A stretch of 34,273 nucleotides of DNA. Source: Clostridiales bacterium. Lineage in GTDB: Bacteria > Bacillota > Clostridia > Oscillospirales > Oscillospiraceae. Below are positions 13,828 through 21,704 of the stretch, piece by piece. The notes under the pieces are model-generated. The model made no database searches. It had not been told where the DNA came from and saw nothing but the letters and a program-made list of their open reading frames with translations. The DNA is taken from the NCBI GenBank assembly GCA_022787565.1, contig JALFVN010000017.1, positions 1 to 34,273 on the forward strand, in the 5' to 3' direction. Within the stretch, counting starts at the first letter, position 1. Every line of letters starts with the position of its first letter. The position numbers and the translations under genes were made by a program.

Positions 13828-16704
13828 ATGAAAAAGACGCTGTCAGCACTTCTCGCCGTACTGATGATCGTGTCTGTGTTTGCCTCGGGCACCACGGCCT
13901 ACGCAGACAGGGGATTCACCATGGAGGACGCGGAGAGAGTTTACAACAAAACGACCAATTTCGACCATATTGATATCCGTGTGGCCGGAAAGCTTACCAT
14001 AGACGGCGTGGAGACGCCCATCACCGTCTCTCACCCCAGAGTGACGGTTTACGTGCAGAATAGCGAAGGAAACGATGAGGCTATAGACAACTGGGAATTT
14101 GAAAACAACATCCGTTATGAGTGGCGTCAGACCGGACTCAGTGTGCCCAAGGACGCCAAAGTGGTCCTGACCTGCGATGTCACCATCAACGGCGAGCTGA
14201 GGAATGACCTGCAGTTCACTTTCCAGGGCAAGGATGACTTCGTCAAAGCCATTTACATCTGCGACGGGCATCAGGGCCTGGACTTTGAGGTGGATGAAGA
14301 GCAGGTCATGGAAGAGTATTTTTACCATGTCAGCTATCAGTGGACCGGCCTGCCCGACGGTCTGGCCACCCTTCCCACTGACGGCAATGACTATTCGGAA
14401 AATGATCTGGTCCTCGTAAACACCGGCTTTGTCAGCGGCGACACCCGCACCGATGGGGAGGGCAATATCTACACCTTCTCCGGCTGGACCGAATATGAGC
14501 CGGAGGGCAGCAGCCGGATAGCGCTCAACGGCGCAGCAAGCTTTGCCATCGCAGCCGACACCGTCATTTACGGCTCTTGGACGAAATATACGCCGCCCAC
14601 CACAGAGCCGGGCACCATCACCATCACCAAGAGCTTTGCGGGCCTGCCGGAAAATCTGCGCCCCGCCTCTGTCAGCTTCACCGTCACCGGCCCCAATGAT
14701 TTCAGCGAAACCGTGACGCTCAGCGCGGATAATCAGTGGAGCAGCACCATAAGCGGTCTCAGCGAGGGGACTTATACCATCACCGAAGGCGCGGCCGATG
14801 TGGACGGCTATGTCTGCGCCAGCAACTTCACCGACGGCAAGGCCACGGTGACCCTGGTCAAGAGCGCCCTTGATACGGAGACCAACAAATACACCATCAG
14901 TTCCGAGACTGTGGCTTTTGCCAATACCTACACCAAGCTGGGCAGCCTGAAAGTTGTCAAGGCTTTCGGCCTGGACAGCGAGCTGAACAAGAGCAGCGAG
15001 AACATCGGCAGCTTCAGCTTCACGATTACCGGCCCCAATGATTTCAACCGGACTGTAACGCTGCCCACGGCGGAGGGCGCATGGGAGATCAGCATCGACG
15101 GCCTGACCGCCGGTGAGTACACCGTCACCGAGGACGCCGCCTCCGCAGCCCGGGAGAGCTATAACCTGACCATCAACGGCACAGAGGCAGAGGACGATGC
15201 GGTCAAGGCCACCGTTGCCAACGGCAGCAGCGCTGAGGCCCAGATCACCAATACCTACAGCAAGAAGATGGGCGAGGATATCCACCATGCCGCAAGCTTC
15301 AAGGTCGTCAAGACCGACGAGCAGGGCACGGTCCTGCCCGGCGCAGAGTTCACCCTCTACGATAAGGAAAACGGTGTGGTAAACACCCGGACCACCGACA
15401 GCAAGGGCGAAGCCGTATTCAGCGGCTTCAGCAAAGAGGCTGAGTACACCCTGAAGGAGACCAAGGCCCCCGAGGGCTATGTGGCTTCCGAGCAGACCTG
15501 GACCGTCACCGTAAAGCTCAAAGACGGCGATCCCACCATTCAGATCAGCCAGGACGGCAGCTTCTGGAACAAGGTGTTCAACTGGGTCGTCAGCACCGAT
15601 CCTGACGGCGTGGACGGCGTTCTGACCGTTGTCAACAAGCAGAAGACCGGCTCTCTCACCGTCACCAAGACCGTGGAGAACAACAAGAAGCTGGGCCCCG
15701 AGGCCGAGGAATATACCTTCAGCCTGACCATCGACGGCCAGACCCAGAGCTTCAAGCTGAAGGACGGGGAGAGCAAGACCTTTGAAAACCTGCCCTACGG
15801 CACCGCCTATACCCTGCTGGAAGAGATCGGCGACGACGCCTCCTGGAACGTGGTGTCCCCCAAGGACGGCCTTGTTGAAGGCACCATCAGCCAGGACAGC
15901 ACCAAGGTAGAATTTGTCAACCGCTATGAGTACGCGGACAAGGGCGAAGTGGTGGTATTCTCTGCCGTAAAGCAGAATTCCAAGGACGGCAAGGCCCTTG
16001 CCGGTGCGGAATTTACCGTCTATTCCGATAAGGACCTGAAAAACCGCGTGGCCACTGCCACTACCGACGCCAATGGAAAGCTGGCTTTCGGCTTCAAGAG
16101 CGAGGGCAGCTTCTACCTGAAGGAGACTAAGGCCCCCAGCGGATACGTCCTCTCCGACAAGGTCGTTGAGCTCACCGTTTCCACCAAGAGCTATGCCGTG
16201 GAAAAGGTGAAAAATGAGGACAAAACCATCACCATGACCATCGTCCCCGTGCTGGAGCTGAAGGTCAAGGGGGCAGAGCTGCTCAGCGGCTCCACCAGCA
16301 TGTTCGTGCTGAAAAACGACCCGGAGACCTATATTGACATCACCGTGAACAAGGTCTGGGTCAACGATAAGGAATCGGGCAAGCGCCCCGAAACCATCAC
16401 TGTCACCCTCTACAAGGACGGCGAAAAGTATGACAGCAAGACCCTCAGTGCCAAGACCAACTGGAGCTGCACCTGGAAGGATCTGCCCAGCCAGTACAAG
16501 TGGACCGTGGATGAAAACAGCGTCCCCGCAGGCTACAACAAGAAGATCAGCCTGAAGGATACTACCTTCACCATTACCAACACCTATGGCTCCATCGTCC
16601 AGACCGGCGATAGCAGCGCCCCCATCCTGTGGGCCCTGCTGGCCATGACCACAGCCGCCGGCGCGGTGCTGACCGTGAAGAAGCTCCGCAAGAGTAAGAG
16701 CTGA
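13828..16704 (+). CDS. Secreted, wall-anchored surface protein with Cna-B/SpaA repeats
   Basis: The 958-residue protein has a signal peptide (MKKTLSALLAVLMIVSVFAS, cleavage near residue 26). A unique N-terminal region follows (about 27-165), then a SHIRT-like module (about 165-260, ending VIYGSWTKY). Next come five or six transthyretin-like Cna-B/SpaA domains (about 265-915) with repeating NTYTK and VNKQKTG linkers. At least two, KVVKTDEQG ... LKETKAPEGY and the later VKQNSKDG ... LKETKAPSGY, have the Lys/Glu residues that form intramolecular isopeptide bonds in pilins. The C-terminus is a sortase-type signal: QTGD (925-928), a hydrophobic helix and the basic tail KKLRKSKS. The motif reads IVQTGD, not LPxTG. 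It is probably an adhesin or pilin-like protein. No sortase gene lies in the window. An AGGAGG site precedes ATG 13828, and a terminator follows. Confidence 0.9.
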   Translation: MKKTLSALLAVLMIVSVFASGTTAYADRGFTMEDAERVYNKTTNFDHIDIRVAGKLTIDGVETPITVSHPRVTVYVQNSEGNDEAIDNWEFENNIRYEWRQTGLSVPKDAKVVLTCDVTINGELRNDLQFTFQGKDDFVKAIYICDGHQGLDFEVDEEQVMEEYFYHVSYQWTGLPDGLATLPTDGNDYSENDLVLVNTGFVSGDTRTDGEGNIYTFSGWTEYEPEGSSRIALNGAASFAIAADTVIYGSWTKYTPPTTEPGTITITKSFAGLPENLRPASVSFTVTGPNDFSETVTLSADNQWSSTISGLSEGTYTITEGAADVDGYVCASNFTDGKATVTLVKSALDTETNKYTISSETVAFANTYTKLGSLKVVKAFGLDSELNKSSENIGSFSFTITGPNDFNRTVTLPTAEGAWEISIDGLTAGEYTVTEDAASAARESYNLTINGTEAEDDAVKATVANGSSAEAQITNTYSKKMGEDIHHAASFKVVKTDEQGTVLPGAEFTLYDKENGVVNTRTTDSKGEAVFSGFSKEAEYTLKETKAPEGYVASEQTWTVTVKLKDGDPTIQISQDGSFWNKVFNWVVSTDPDGVDGVLTVVNKQKTGSLTVTKTVENNKKLGPEAEEYTFSLTIDGQTQSFKLKDGESKTFENLPYGTAYTLLEEIGDDASWNVVSPKDGLVEGTISQDSTKVEFVNRYEYADKGEVVVFSAVKQNSKDGKALAGAEFTVYSDKDLKNRVATATTDANGKLAFGFKSEGSFYLKETKAPSGYVLSDKVVELTVSTKSYAVEKVKNEDKTITMTIVPVLELKVKGAELLSGSTSMFVLKNDPETYIDITVNKVWVNDKESGKRPETITVTLYKDGEKYDSKTLSAKTNWSCTWKDLPSQYKWTVDENSVPAGYNKKISLKDTTFTITNTYGSIVQTGDSSAPILWALLAMTTAAGAVLTVKKLRKSKS

Positions 16705-16728
16705 TAAACGGGCAAAGGAATAAATAAA

Positions 16729-16764
16729 AGGAAGCACATCGTGAAAAGATGTGCTTCCTCTTTC
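16729..16764. terminator. Terminator between the surface-protein gene and the acetyltransferase gene
   Basis: GGAAGCACATC (16730-16740) pairs with GATGTGCTTCC (16748-16758) around a 7-base loop, followed by a T-rich run. The convergent acetyltransferase gene stops at 16764, so the hairpin may serve both. Confidence 0.9.
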
Positions 16765-17282
16765 TATTTGTCCAGCCGGTAGGAGTTGATGGTGACGAGA
16801 TCGGGTTTCAGACGGGAAAGGGGCCTTTCGCTGCTGCCGGTAAAGCGGAAACCGCATTTTTCAATTACCCGGTTGCTGCCGGTGTTTTCCCGGACCGCCT
16901 CAACGATAATGGCGCTGTAGCCGCAGGCAAACAGCTCCCGGATCACCGCCTGAAAAGCCTCCGTCATATAGCCCTGATTCCAATACTGCCTGCCGGAACA
17001 ATAGCCGATCACCGGGGTGCCGTCCCGGAAGTCCACCACGTCGATCGTGCCCATCGGGGCCTTGTCCGCCTTGCGCTCAATGCCGTAGCGGAAGCAGTCC
17101 GCCTTCTCATATTCCCCGAGCCAGAAGCCCATGATAGTCCGGGTCTGATCCGGGCTTTGATGGGGGTTCCAGGTCAGATATCTGGTCACCTCCGGGTCGC
17201 TGGCCCATCCGTCGAAAATGGCCTGTACGTCGTCAGACCGCAGCGCTCTCAGGCGCAGCCTCTCTGTTTCAAGTTCTCTCAT
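16764..17282 (-). CDS. GNAT-family N-acetyltransferase (RimJ/RimL-like)
   Basis: The 172-residue product begins MRELETERLRLRAL, typical for the RimJ/RimL-type GNAT group (acetyltransferase_3). The acetyl-CoA pyrophosphate loop is represented by YWNQGYMTEAF (about 99-109), followed by VRENTGSNRVIEKCGFRF, the conserved motif B region. These enzymes move an acetyl group from acetyl-CoA to an amine, often a protein N-terminus or small molecule; the substrate cannot be read here. The start has AAGGAGG 7 bases upstream. It is a single-gene unit, convergent with the surface-protein gene; the next minus-strand gene lies about 100 bases upstream beyond its own terminator. Confidence 0.88.
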   Translation of the reverse strand: MRELETERLRLRALRSDDVQAIFDGWASDPEVTRYLTWNPHQSPDQTRTIMGFWLGEYEKADCFRYGIERKADKAPMGTIDVVDFRDGTPVIGYCSGRQYWNQGYMTEAFQAVIRELFACGYSAIIVEAVRENTGSNRVIEKCGFRFTGSSERPLSRLKPDLVTINSYRLDK

Positions 17283-17335
17283 CGCATTTCCTCCTTCCGA
17301 TAAGCAGAGTATACGGAAAAATGCCGGAAAAGTCC

Positions 17336-17375
17336 ATAAAAAATCCGCAGCCGGCAGGGGAGCAGGGCTGCGGAT
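17336..17375 (-). terminator. Terminator of the zinc-ribbon gene
   Basis: ATCCGCAGCC (17343-17352) pairs with GGCTGCGGAT (17366-17375). On the minus strand it is followed by a run of Ts (17342-17336). It starts 6 bases after the stop at 17381. Confidence 0.85.
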
Positions 17376-17380
17376 CCTTT

Positions 17381-17629
17381 TCAGGCAACGTATTTTTCAA
17401 ACCAGGAGCTGATGGTGTTCTCATCCAGACCAAGTCCGCCGGCCATAAAGGCCACGGCCTCGTTGAAATTCATTCCGTTAAGGCGTTCATAGTTGGTCAC
17501 CACTCTGTCGTGTACGGTGGGGACGTCTACGCTGCGGCCTTCCATGTAGCCGCATTCATAGCACATCATCATATCGTACTTTCTGTGGTTGTCTTTGGTC
17601 ATTTCGTGTCCGCAACGAGGGCATTTCAT
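17381..17629 (-). CDS. Small zinc-ribbon protein of unknown function, 82 residues
   Basis: The protein starts MKCPRCGHEM and carries a second CYECGY pair about 20 residues later (C3-x2-C6 and C-x2-C), a typical zinc ribbon. The C-terminal half (about 45-82) is an acidic helical region, FNEAVAFMAGGLGLDENTIS, that looks like a small helical hairpin. I do not recognise a named family. The start is set at ATG 17629 because GGAGG lies 8 bases upstream; a longer frame (10 more codons) would place the start over that site. A promoter is seen at 17714-17742 and a terminator right after the gene, so it is transcribed alone. Confidence 0.75.
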   Translation of the reverse strand: MKCPRCGHEMTKDNHRKYDMMMCYECGYMEGRSVDVPTVHDRVVTNYERLNGMNFNEAVAFMAGGLGLDENTISSWFEKYVA

Positions 17630-17713
17630 TTTGTATTCCTCCGGTTTCTGTTCAGTCAAGATATCTTTTGCTCTTATTCATTTGCATCTGTTAGTTATTT
17701 AACTTACGAATAG

Positions 17714-17742
17714 AATATAACACGATACCCGGGAAAATACAA
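17714..17742 (-). promoter_or_regulatory. Promoter of the zinc-ribbon gene
   Basis: Minus-strand TTGTAT (17742-17737), a 17-base spacer and TATATT (17719-17714) give a leader of about 80 bases before ATG 17629. Confidence 0.6.
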
Positions 17743-17850
17743 TTCGCAAATCGACAAAAAAATAGCAATCTTTCGGGCGCAGAAACTTGTTTTTTGTACA
17801 TCACATACAAAACAGACCGGGAGGTATTTGTACAATAATCTATGCAGCCC

Positions 17851-17879
17851 TTGCAAAAGACAGTCTCAGGTTGTAAAAT
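17851..17879 (+). promoter_or_regulatory. Candidate promoter of the pseudouridine synthase gene
   Basis: TTGCAA (17851-17856), a 17-base spacer and TAAAAT (17874-17879) precede the TTAAGGAG ribosome site (17883-17890). The leader would be very short (about 14 bases). An inverted repeat TTTTGTA-7-TACAAAA occurs upstream, near 17793-17813. Confidence 0.5.
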
Positions 17880-17899
17880 TCCCTTAAGGAGTGGTGAAC

Positions 17900-18544
17900 A
17901 TGGAGCCGCAGATCTTATATAAGGACAGAGCCCTTGCCGTGGTGGTAAAACCCGCCGGTGTACTGTCAGAGTCGCCCGGAATGCCGGAGCTGCTCCGCGA
18001 CAGTCTGGGCGGGACATTTTACTGTGTCCACCGCCTGGATGCGGCGGTAGGCGGCGTCATGGTCTATGCCCGGACAGGGCAGGCCGCCGCAAAGCTCTCT
18101 GACGCCATGGCGCGCAAGCGCTTCACGAAAGAATACCTTGCCGTCGTACAGGGCCGGCCCGAACAGGACAGGGCTGTGCTCTGCGACCTGCTCTTTCACG
18201 ACAAAAGCGTAAACAAGACCTATGTGGTCGACAGGATGCGCAGGGGAGTAAAGGAAGCAGAACTGGAATATACTGTGATGTGCAGCAAGGGGGAACTCTC
18301 CCTTCTGCGTATCCGGCTTCACACCGGCCGTTCTCACCAGATCCGTGTGCAGTTTGCCTCCCGCGCCCTGCCCCTGCTGGGCGATGCGCGCTATGGCAGC
18401 CGTTTCAGGGACGGCGGTATTGCCCTTTGGTCTGAGCGGCTTTGTTTTCCTCATCCCTTTACGGGAAAGACCATGGACTTTAGCGCTGCTCCCCCGAAGA
18501 ACTTCCCCTGGACGGAATTTTCTGCCAGTATTTTTGCGGAATAA
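17900..18544 (+). CDS. RluA-family pseudouridine synthase, short form
   Basis: The 214-residue enzyme has the family signature around the catalytic aspartate: VHRLDAAVGGVMVYA with D47. The downstream motifs are RFTKEYLAVVQG and LHTGRSHQIRVQFA, which form the active-site cleft. These enzymes isomerise uridine to pseudouridine in rRNA or tRNA. The protein has no N-terminal S4 domain and is short, like RluA/TruC-type members, so the exact RNA target cannot be named. The usual HRLDRxTSG is altered to HRLDAAVGG, but the essential Asp is kept. The start is ATG 17900, 8 bases after AAGGAG; a GTG three codons earlier overlaps the ribosome site. A terminator follows at 18561. Confidence 0.9.
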   Translation: MEPQILYKDRALAVVVKPAGVLSESPGMPELLRDSLGGTFYCVHRLDAAVGGVMVYARTGQAAAKLSDAMARKRFTKEYLAVVQGRPEQDRAVLCDLLFHDKSVNKTYVVDRMRRGVKEAELEYTVMCSKGELSLLRIRLHTGRSHQIRVQFASRALPLLGDARYGSRFRDGGIALWSERLCFPHPFTGKTMDFSAAPPKNFPWTEFSASIFAE

Positions 18545-18560
18545 CAACAGAAAAGCAGGT

Positions 18561-18590
18561 AACAAGACGGGCTGTGCTCGTCTTGTTTTA
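18561..18590 (+). terminator. Terminator of the pseudouridine synthase gene
   Basis: AACAAGACG (18561-18569) pairs with CGTCTTGTT (18579-18587) with a short T run after it. It is 16 bases past the stop. Confidence 0.75.
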
Positions 18591-18631
18591 CGAAAAAAGC
18601 CTTCGCCGCTTGTACAGGGGAAAAAACTGTG

Positions 18632-18659
18632 TTATCATGCTGTACAATGATAATATAAT
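18632..18659 (+). promoter_or_regulatory. Candidate promoter with a 7-base inverted repeat before the Na/Pi transporter
   Basis: TTATCAT (18632-18638) and ATGATAA (18647-18653) are exact inverted copies 8 bases apart. A perfect TATAAT follows directly (18654-18659), and the left arm overlaps a possible -35 box (TTATCA, 16-base spacer). This is the layout of an operator. The predicted transcript start leaves only about 12 bases before the ATG at 18678, so promoter assignment is uncertain. Confidence 0.45.
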
Positions 18660-18677
18660 GGCGAGGAATCGGGTTTT

Positions 18678-20432
18678 ATGAACATTTCCAACATTATCTC
18701 TCTCTTGGGAGGCGTTGCTCTGTTCCTGTTCGGCATGACCCTGATGGGCGAGGGCCTGAAAAAGGTTGCCGGAAACAAGATGGAGCTTGTGCTTTACCGC
18801 CTTTCCGGTACCCCATTGCGGGGGGTTTTCCTTGGTACAGCCGTTACTGCCATTATACAGTCTTCATCGGCCACTTCCGTTATGGTGGTTGGCTTTGTCA
18901 ACTCCGGCATGATGAAAATGGAGCAGGCTGTGGCCGTTATCGAGGGCGCGCTGATCGGCACCAGCGTTACCGGCTGGATCATCTGCCTTTCCAGCGTGGA
19001 GGGCAGCGGCTGGGTCTCCCTTCTCTCCACTTCCACGCTTACCGCCATCGTGGCAGTGATCGGCATCATTCTGCGCATGTTTTCCAAAAAACAGCTGCAT
19101 TGGCATGTGGGGGACATCCTTTTGGGTTTCGCAGTGCTGATGTTCGGCATGCAGAGCATGAGCGGCGCAGTCTCCCCGCTGAGACAGAGCCCGGAATTTA
19201 TCAGTCTGCTCACGACCTTTTCCAACCCGATTCTGGGCATTATTGTGGGTATGGCCTTTACCGCGGTGCTGCAGAGCGCTTCTGCCGCCGTGGGTATTTT
19301 GCAGGCCCTGTCCATGACGGGCGCCGTCACCTTTGCCACCGCATATCCCCTGATTCTGGGTATCGCCATCGGCGCAGCAGTACCTGTGCTGCTGTCGGCT
19401 CTGGGCGCTAAAACCCAGGGCAGACGTACAGCCCTTTTGTATCTGGTCATCGAGATTGCCGCGGTGGCGGTCTGTTCTGTCCTGTATTACGGCGTCTCCG
19501 CCTTTGTTGATCTTGGGCTGTCCGGTATGATCATGAGTCCGGTGAGCATAGCGCTGGTCAACTCCGTGTTCCGCGCCCTCAGCGTGGCCATCCTCCTGCC
19601 CTTCAACCGGCTGCTGCTGGCTTTCGTGGAAAAGATCATCAGGGTCAGCGAGGAGGAACGGAGCGCAAATGCCTCTCTCGACAGGCTGGATGAGCGCTTC
19701 CTGGCCCATCCGCCCCTGGCAATTGAACAGAGCCGCCTGACCGTCAGCGATATGGCCGACGCCTCTAAAGTGAACTTCTTCTCCGCGCTGAACCTGCTGG
19801 CCCATTACAGCGAGGAGGGCTTCCGCCGGGTAGAACGGGGCGAGGATAAGGTGGACGAATATGAGGATAGGATCGGTACATATCTGATCCGCATCAACGC
19901 CAACGAGCTGGACACCGTGCAGAACGAAAACGTGTCCAAGTATCTGCATACCCTCAGTGATTTTGAACGAATCAGCGACCACGCCATGAACATTGCCGAG
20001 GCTGCCCGGGAGATCGCCGAGAAAAAGCTGGACTTCTCACCGGCAGCCCGCCGGGAGCTGTCTGTGCTCTCTACCGCCGTCAGCGATATGGTGAGCCTGT
20101 CCTTTGAATGCTTTAAGAAGAACAACGTGGAGGATGCCTTCCGGGTGGAGCCTTTCGAGGAGCGGATCGATATTCTCTGCGACGAAATGAAGCTGCGCCA
20201 TGTGGACCGGCTGCAAAACGGCATATGCTCTCTGTCTCAGGGCTTCGTGTTCAACGACCTGGTGACGAATCTGGAGCGCGTGGCGGATCACTGCTCCAAT
20301 ATCGCCATTGCCATGATCGAGCTGCAGGCCGATACCTACGACACCCACAGCTATGTGATCAACCTGAAAGAGCTGCATTCCCACCGCTTTGACGAGTATT
20401 ACGAGGAGTACAGCAAAAAATACGAGATATAA
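18678..20432 (+). CDS. Na/Pi-cotransporter family protein with PhoU-like C-terminal domain
   Basis: The 584-residue protein has the inverted-repeat transport core of the Na/Pi cotransporter II family. The two diagnostic QSS motifs are QSSSATSV (61-68) and QSASAAVG (199-206). About eight to nine membrane helices lie between residues 5 and 320. From about 345 to 560 follows a helical PhoU-like domain with repeated segments (LSDFERISDHAMNIAEAA and NLERVADHCSNIAIAM), which binds metal ions in PhoU relatives. Such proteins (YjbB/NptA-like) move phosphate with sodium; the cytoplasmic PhoU domain probably regulates this. The gene is alone on its strand, with a weak GAGGA ribosome site and an operator-like inverted repeat upstream. 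A palindromic repeat and a terminator hairpin follow. Confidence 0.93.
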   Translation: MNISNIISLLGGVALFLFGMTLMGEGLKKVAGNKMELVLYRLSGTPLRGVFLGTAVTAIIQSSSATSVMVVGFVNSGMMKMEQAVAVIEGALIGTSVTGWIICLSSVEGSGWVSLLSTSTLTAIVAVIGIILRMFSKKQLHWHVGDILLGFAVLMFGMQSMSGAVSPLRQSPEFISLLTTFSNPILGIIVGMAFTAVLQSASAAVGILQALSMTGAVTFATAYPLILGIAIGAAVPVLLSALGAKTQGRRTALLYLVIEIAAVAVCSVLYYGVSAFVDLGLSGMIMSPVSIALVNSVFRALSVAILLPFNRLLLAFVEKIIRVSEEERSANASLDRLDERFLAHPPLAIEQSRLTVSDMADASKVNFFSALNLLAHYSEEGFRRVERGEDKVDEYEDRIGTYLIRINANELDTVQNENVSKYLHTLSDFERISDHAMNIAEAAREIAEKKLDFSPAARRELSVLSTAVSDMVSLSFECFKKNNVEDAFRVEPFEERIDILCDEMKLRHVDRLQNGICSLSQGFVFNDLVTNLERVADHCSNIAIAMIELQADTYDTHSYVINLKELHSHRFDEYYEEYSKKYEI

Positions 20433-20444
20433 TACCAGCTTCCC

Positions 20445-20536
20445 CTGTCATCCTGAGCGCAGCGAAGGATCCCGTTTGGCTACGCGGCCTGTTCTTTTTG
20501 CGGGATTCTTCACCGCTTCACAGCTCGGAATGACAG
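20445..20536. repeat. Palindromic intergenic element, same family as at 5513-5785
   Basis: The element runs from CTGTCAT (20445) to ATGACAG (20536), with inner GGATCCCG / CGGGATTC arms. It can fold into a long imperfect hairpin. It shares outer ends and arm order with the two units at 5513-5606 and 5692-5785, while the centre differs. It looks like a dispersed REP/MITE-like intergenic repeat without coding capacity. Confidence 0.75.
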
Positions 20537-20549
20537 AGAAATCAAAAGT

Positions 20550-20575
20550 GATCCCCCGGGCTCGCCCGGGGGATC
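20550..20575 (-). terminator. Strong hairpin between the Na/Pi transporter and dus genes
   Basis: GATCCCCCGGGC (20550-20561) pairs perfectly with GCCCGGGGGATC (20564-20575). On the minus strand it is followed by ACTTTTG, so it most likely terminates the tRNA dihydrouridine synthase gene. The plus side has no T run. Confidence 0.7.
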
Positions 20576-20613
20576 GTTAAACAGAATATTGGTTTACATA
20601 ACATTATACAGAC

Positions 20614-21570
20614 TTATCCGCCGAAGCCGGTGTCGGGGTCAAAGGGACAGGCACTGAAGAGGAGGGAAACAGCGGAACGGTATTCCTCCAGACTGCGGGA
20701 CTTGTTCAGGGCCTTGAATTCCCTGGCACTGTCGGGGAACATCCAGATCATGTAATACCATAGCTCCTTCATTCGGGCCATGGCATAGTGGGGGCTGAGC
20801 CCGGAGGAGAGGGCGTCGTCCAGCAGCCGGTCGTGAAATTCCCGCAGCTCATCCCGCCCAAGGGCAGGGCCGCCTTTCAGCACCCGAAACAGGGCGGGGT
20901 TGGCCGCCGCGCCCCGGCCCAGCATGACCCGGGAAAGCCCCGGAACCTCCGATGTCAGGGAATGAAACTGCTGCTGATTGAAGACGTTTCCGTTATAGCA
21001 GACAGGAAAAGGACAGCTTTCAAAGGCGCGGACGAAGGCTTCCCGGTCCGGCCGGCTCTTATACATTCCCGCCCGGTCCCGGGCGTGGATGATCAGCTCA
21101 GAGAGCGGGTAGCGTTTGTAGATCTCCAGAATGGCGGGGAATTCACCGGTGCTGTTCATGCCCATTCTGGTCTTGACCGAGACCTTTACCGGAGCCGCTT
21201 CAAAAACGCGGCTGAGAAACGCGTCCAGAGAAGTGAGATCCGACAGCATACCGGCCCCCTTGTGCTTGGACACTACGGTGCCGGAGGGACAGCCGGCGTT
21301 TAAATTGACCTCTTCATAGCCCAGCTCTTTCAGCTGCGCGGCAACGGAGAGAAAAGCTTCCGCACTGTTGGCAAGAATCTGGGGCACAAGGGCAATGCCC
21401 CGGTTGCTGTCGGGCAGAACGTCACGCAGATGCTTCAAACGGAAATTGCCCTGACTGTCCGGGGCGATAAAGGGCGCGTAATATCTGTCTGCGCCGGGGA
21501 ACATCTCACGGTGTATCCTGCGGTATGAGGCGCCGGTCACGCCCTCCATGGGCGCAAAGCAGAGTTTCAT
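20614..21570 (-). CDS. tRNA-dihydrouridine synthase
   Basis: The 318-residue protein is a complete Dus flavoenzyme. It starts MKLCFAPMEGVTGASYRRI (FMN-binding barrel start) and carries the catalytic cysteine C94 in NLNAGCPSGTVVSKHKGAG. Further along are VKTRMG, IIHARDRAGMY and the phosphate-binding GRGAAANP motif. Using NADPH and FMN it reduces specific uridines in tRNA D-loops. The C-terminal helical domain (about 240-318) is present and the length is usual. Which subfamily (DusA/B/C type) is not settled. It is a single gene on the minus strand, divergent from the coiled-coil membrane protein gene and followed by a strong hairpin. Confidence 0.92.
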   Translation of the reverse strand: MKLCFAPMEGVTGASYRRIHREMFPGADRYYAPFIAPDSQGNFRLKHLRDVLPDSNRGIALVPQILANSAEAFLSVAAQLKELGYEEVNLNAGCPSGTVVSKHKGAGMLSDLTSLDAFLSRVFEAAPVKVSVKTRMGMNSTGEFPAILEIYKRYPLSELIIHARDRAGMYKSRPDREAFVRAFESCPFPVCYNGNVFNQQQFHSLTSEVPGLSRVMLGRGAAANPALFRVLKGGPALGRDELREFHDRLLDDALSSGLSPHYAMARMKELWYYMIWMFPDSAREFKALNKSRSLEEYRSAVSLLFSACPFDPDTGFGG

Positions 21571-21642
21571 GGGCTATCCCGCCTTTCTCCGATACTATAC
21601 AATAAATTCCCCTTAAAGGAAAGAAAAAACTGCTTCAGATAC

Positions 21643-21671
21643 TTGGATTATTCATATTTAGGCTTTATAAT
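21643..21671 (+). promoter_or_regulatory. Promoter of the coiled-coil membrane protein gene
   Basis: TTGGAT (21643-21648), exactly 17 bases, then perfect TATAAT (21666-21671). Transcription would start near 21679, which leaves room for the GGAGG at 21692-21696 and supports the TTG start at 21705. Confidence 0.75.
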
Positions 21672-21704
21672 TTATAACGATCAATCATCATGGAGGAATG
21701 GACC

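Noticed and set aside
13843-16857. 1004-codon minus-strand reading frame opposite the surface-protein gene
   Set aside because: No recognisable domains; mirror of a biased, repetitive coding sequence. The plus strand has a signal peptide, repeats and a sorting signal.
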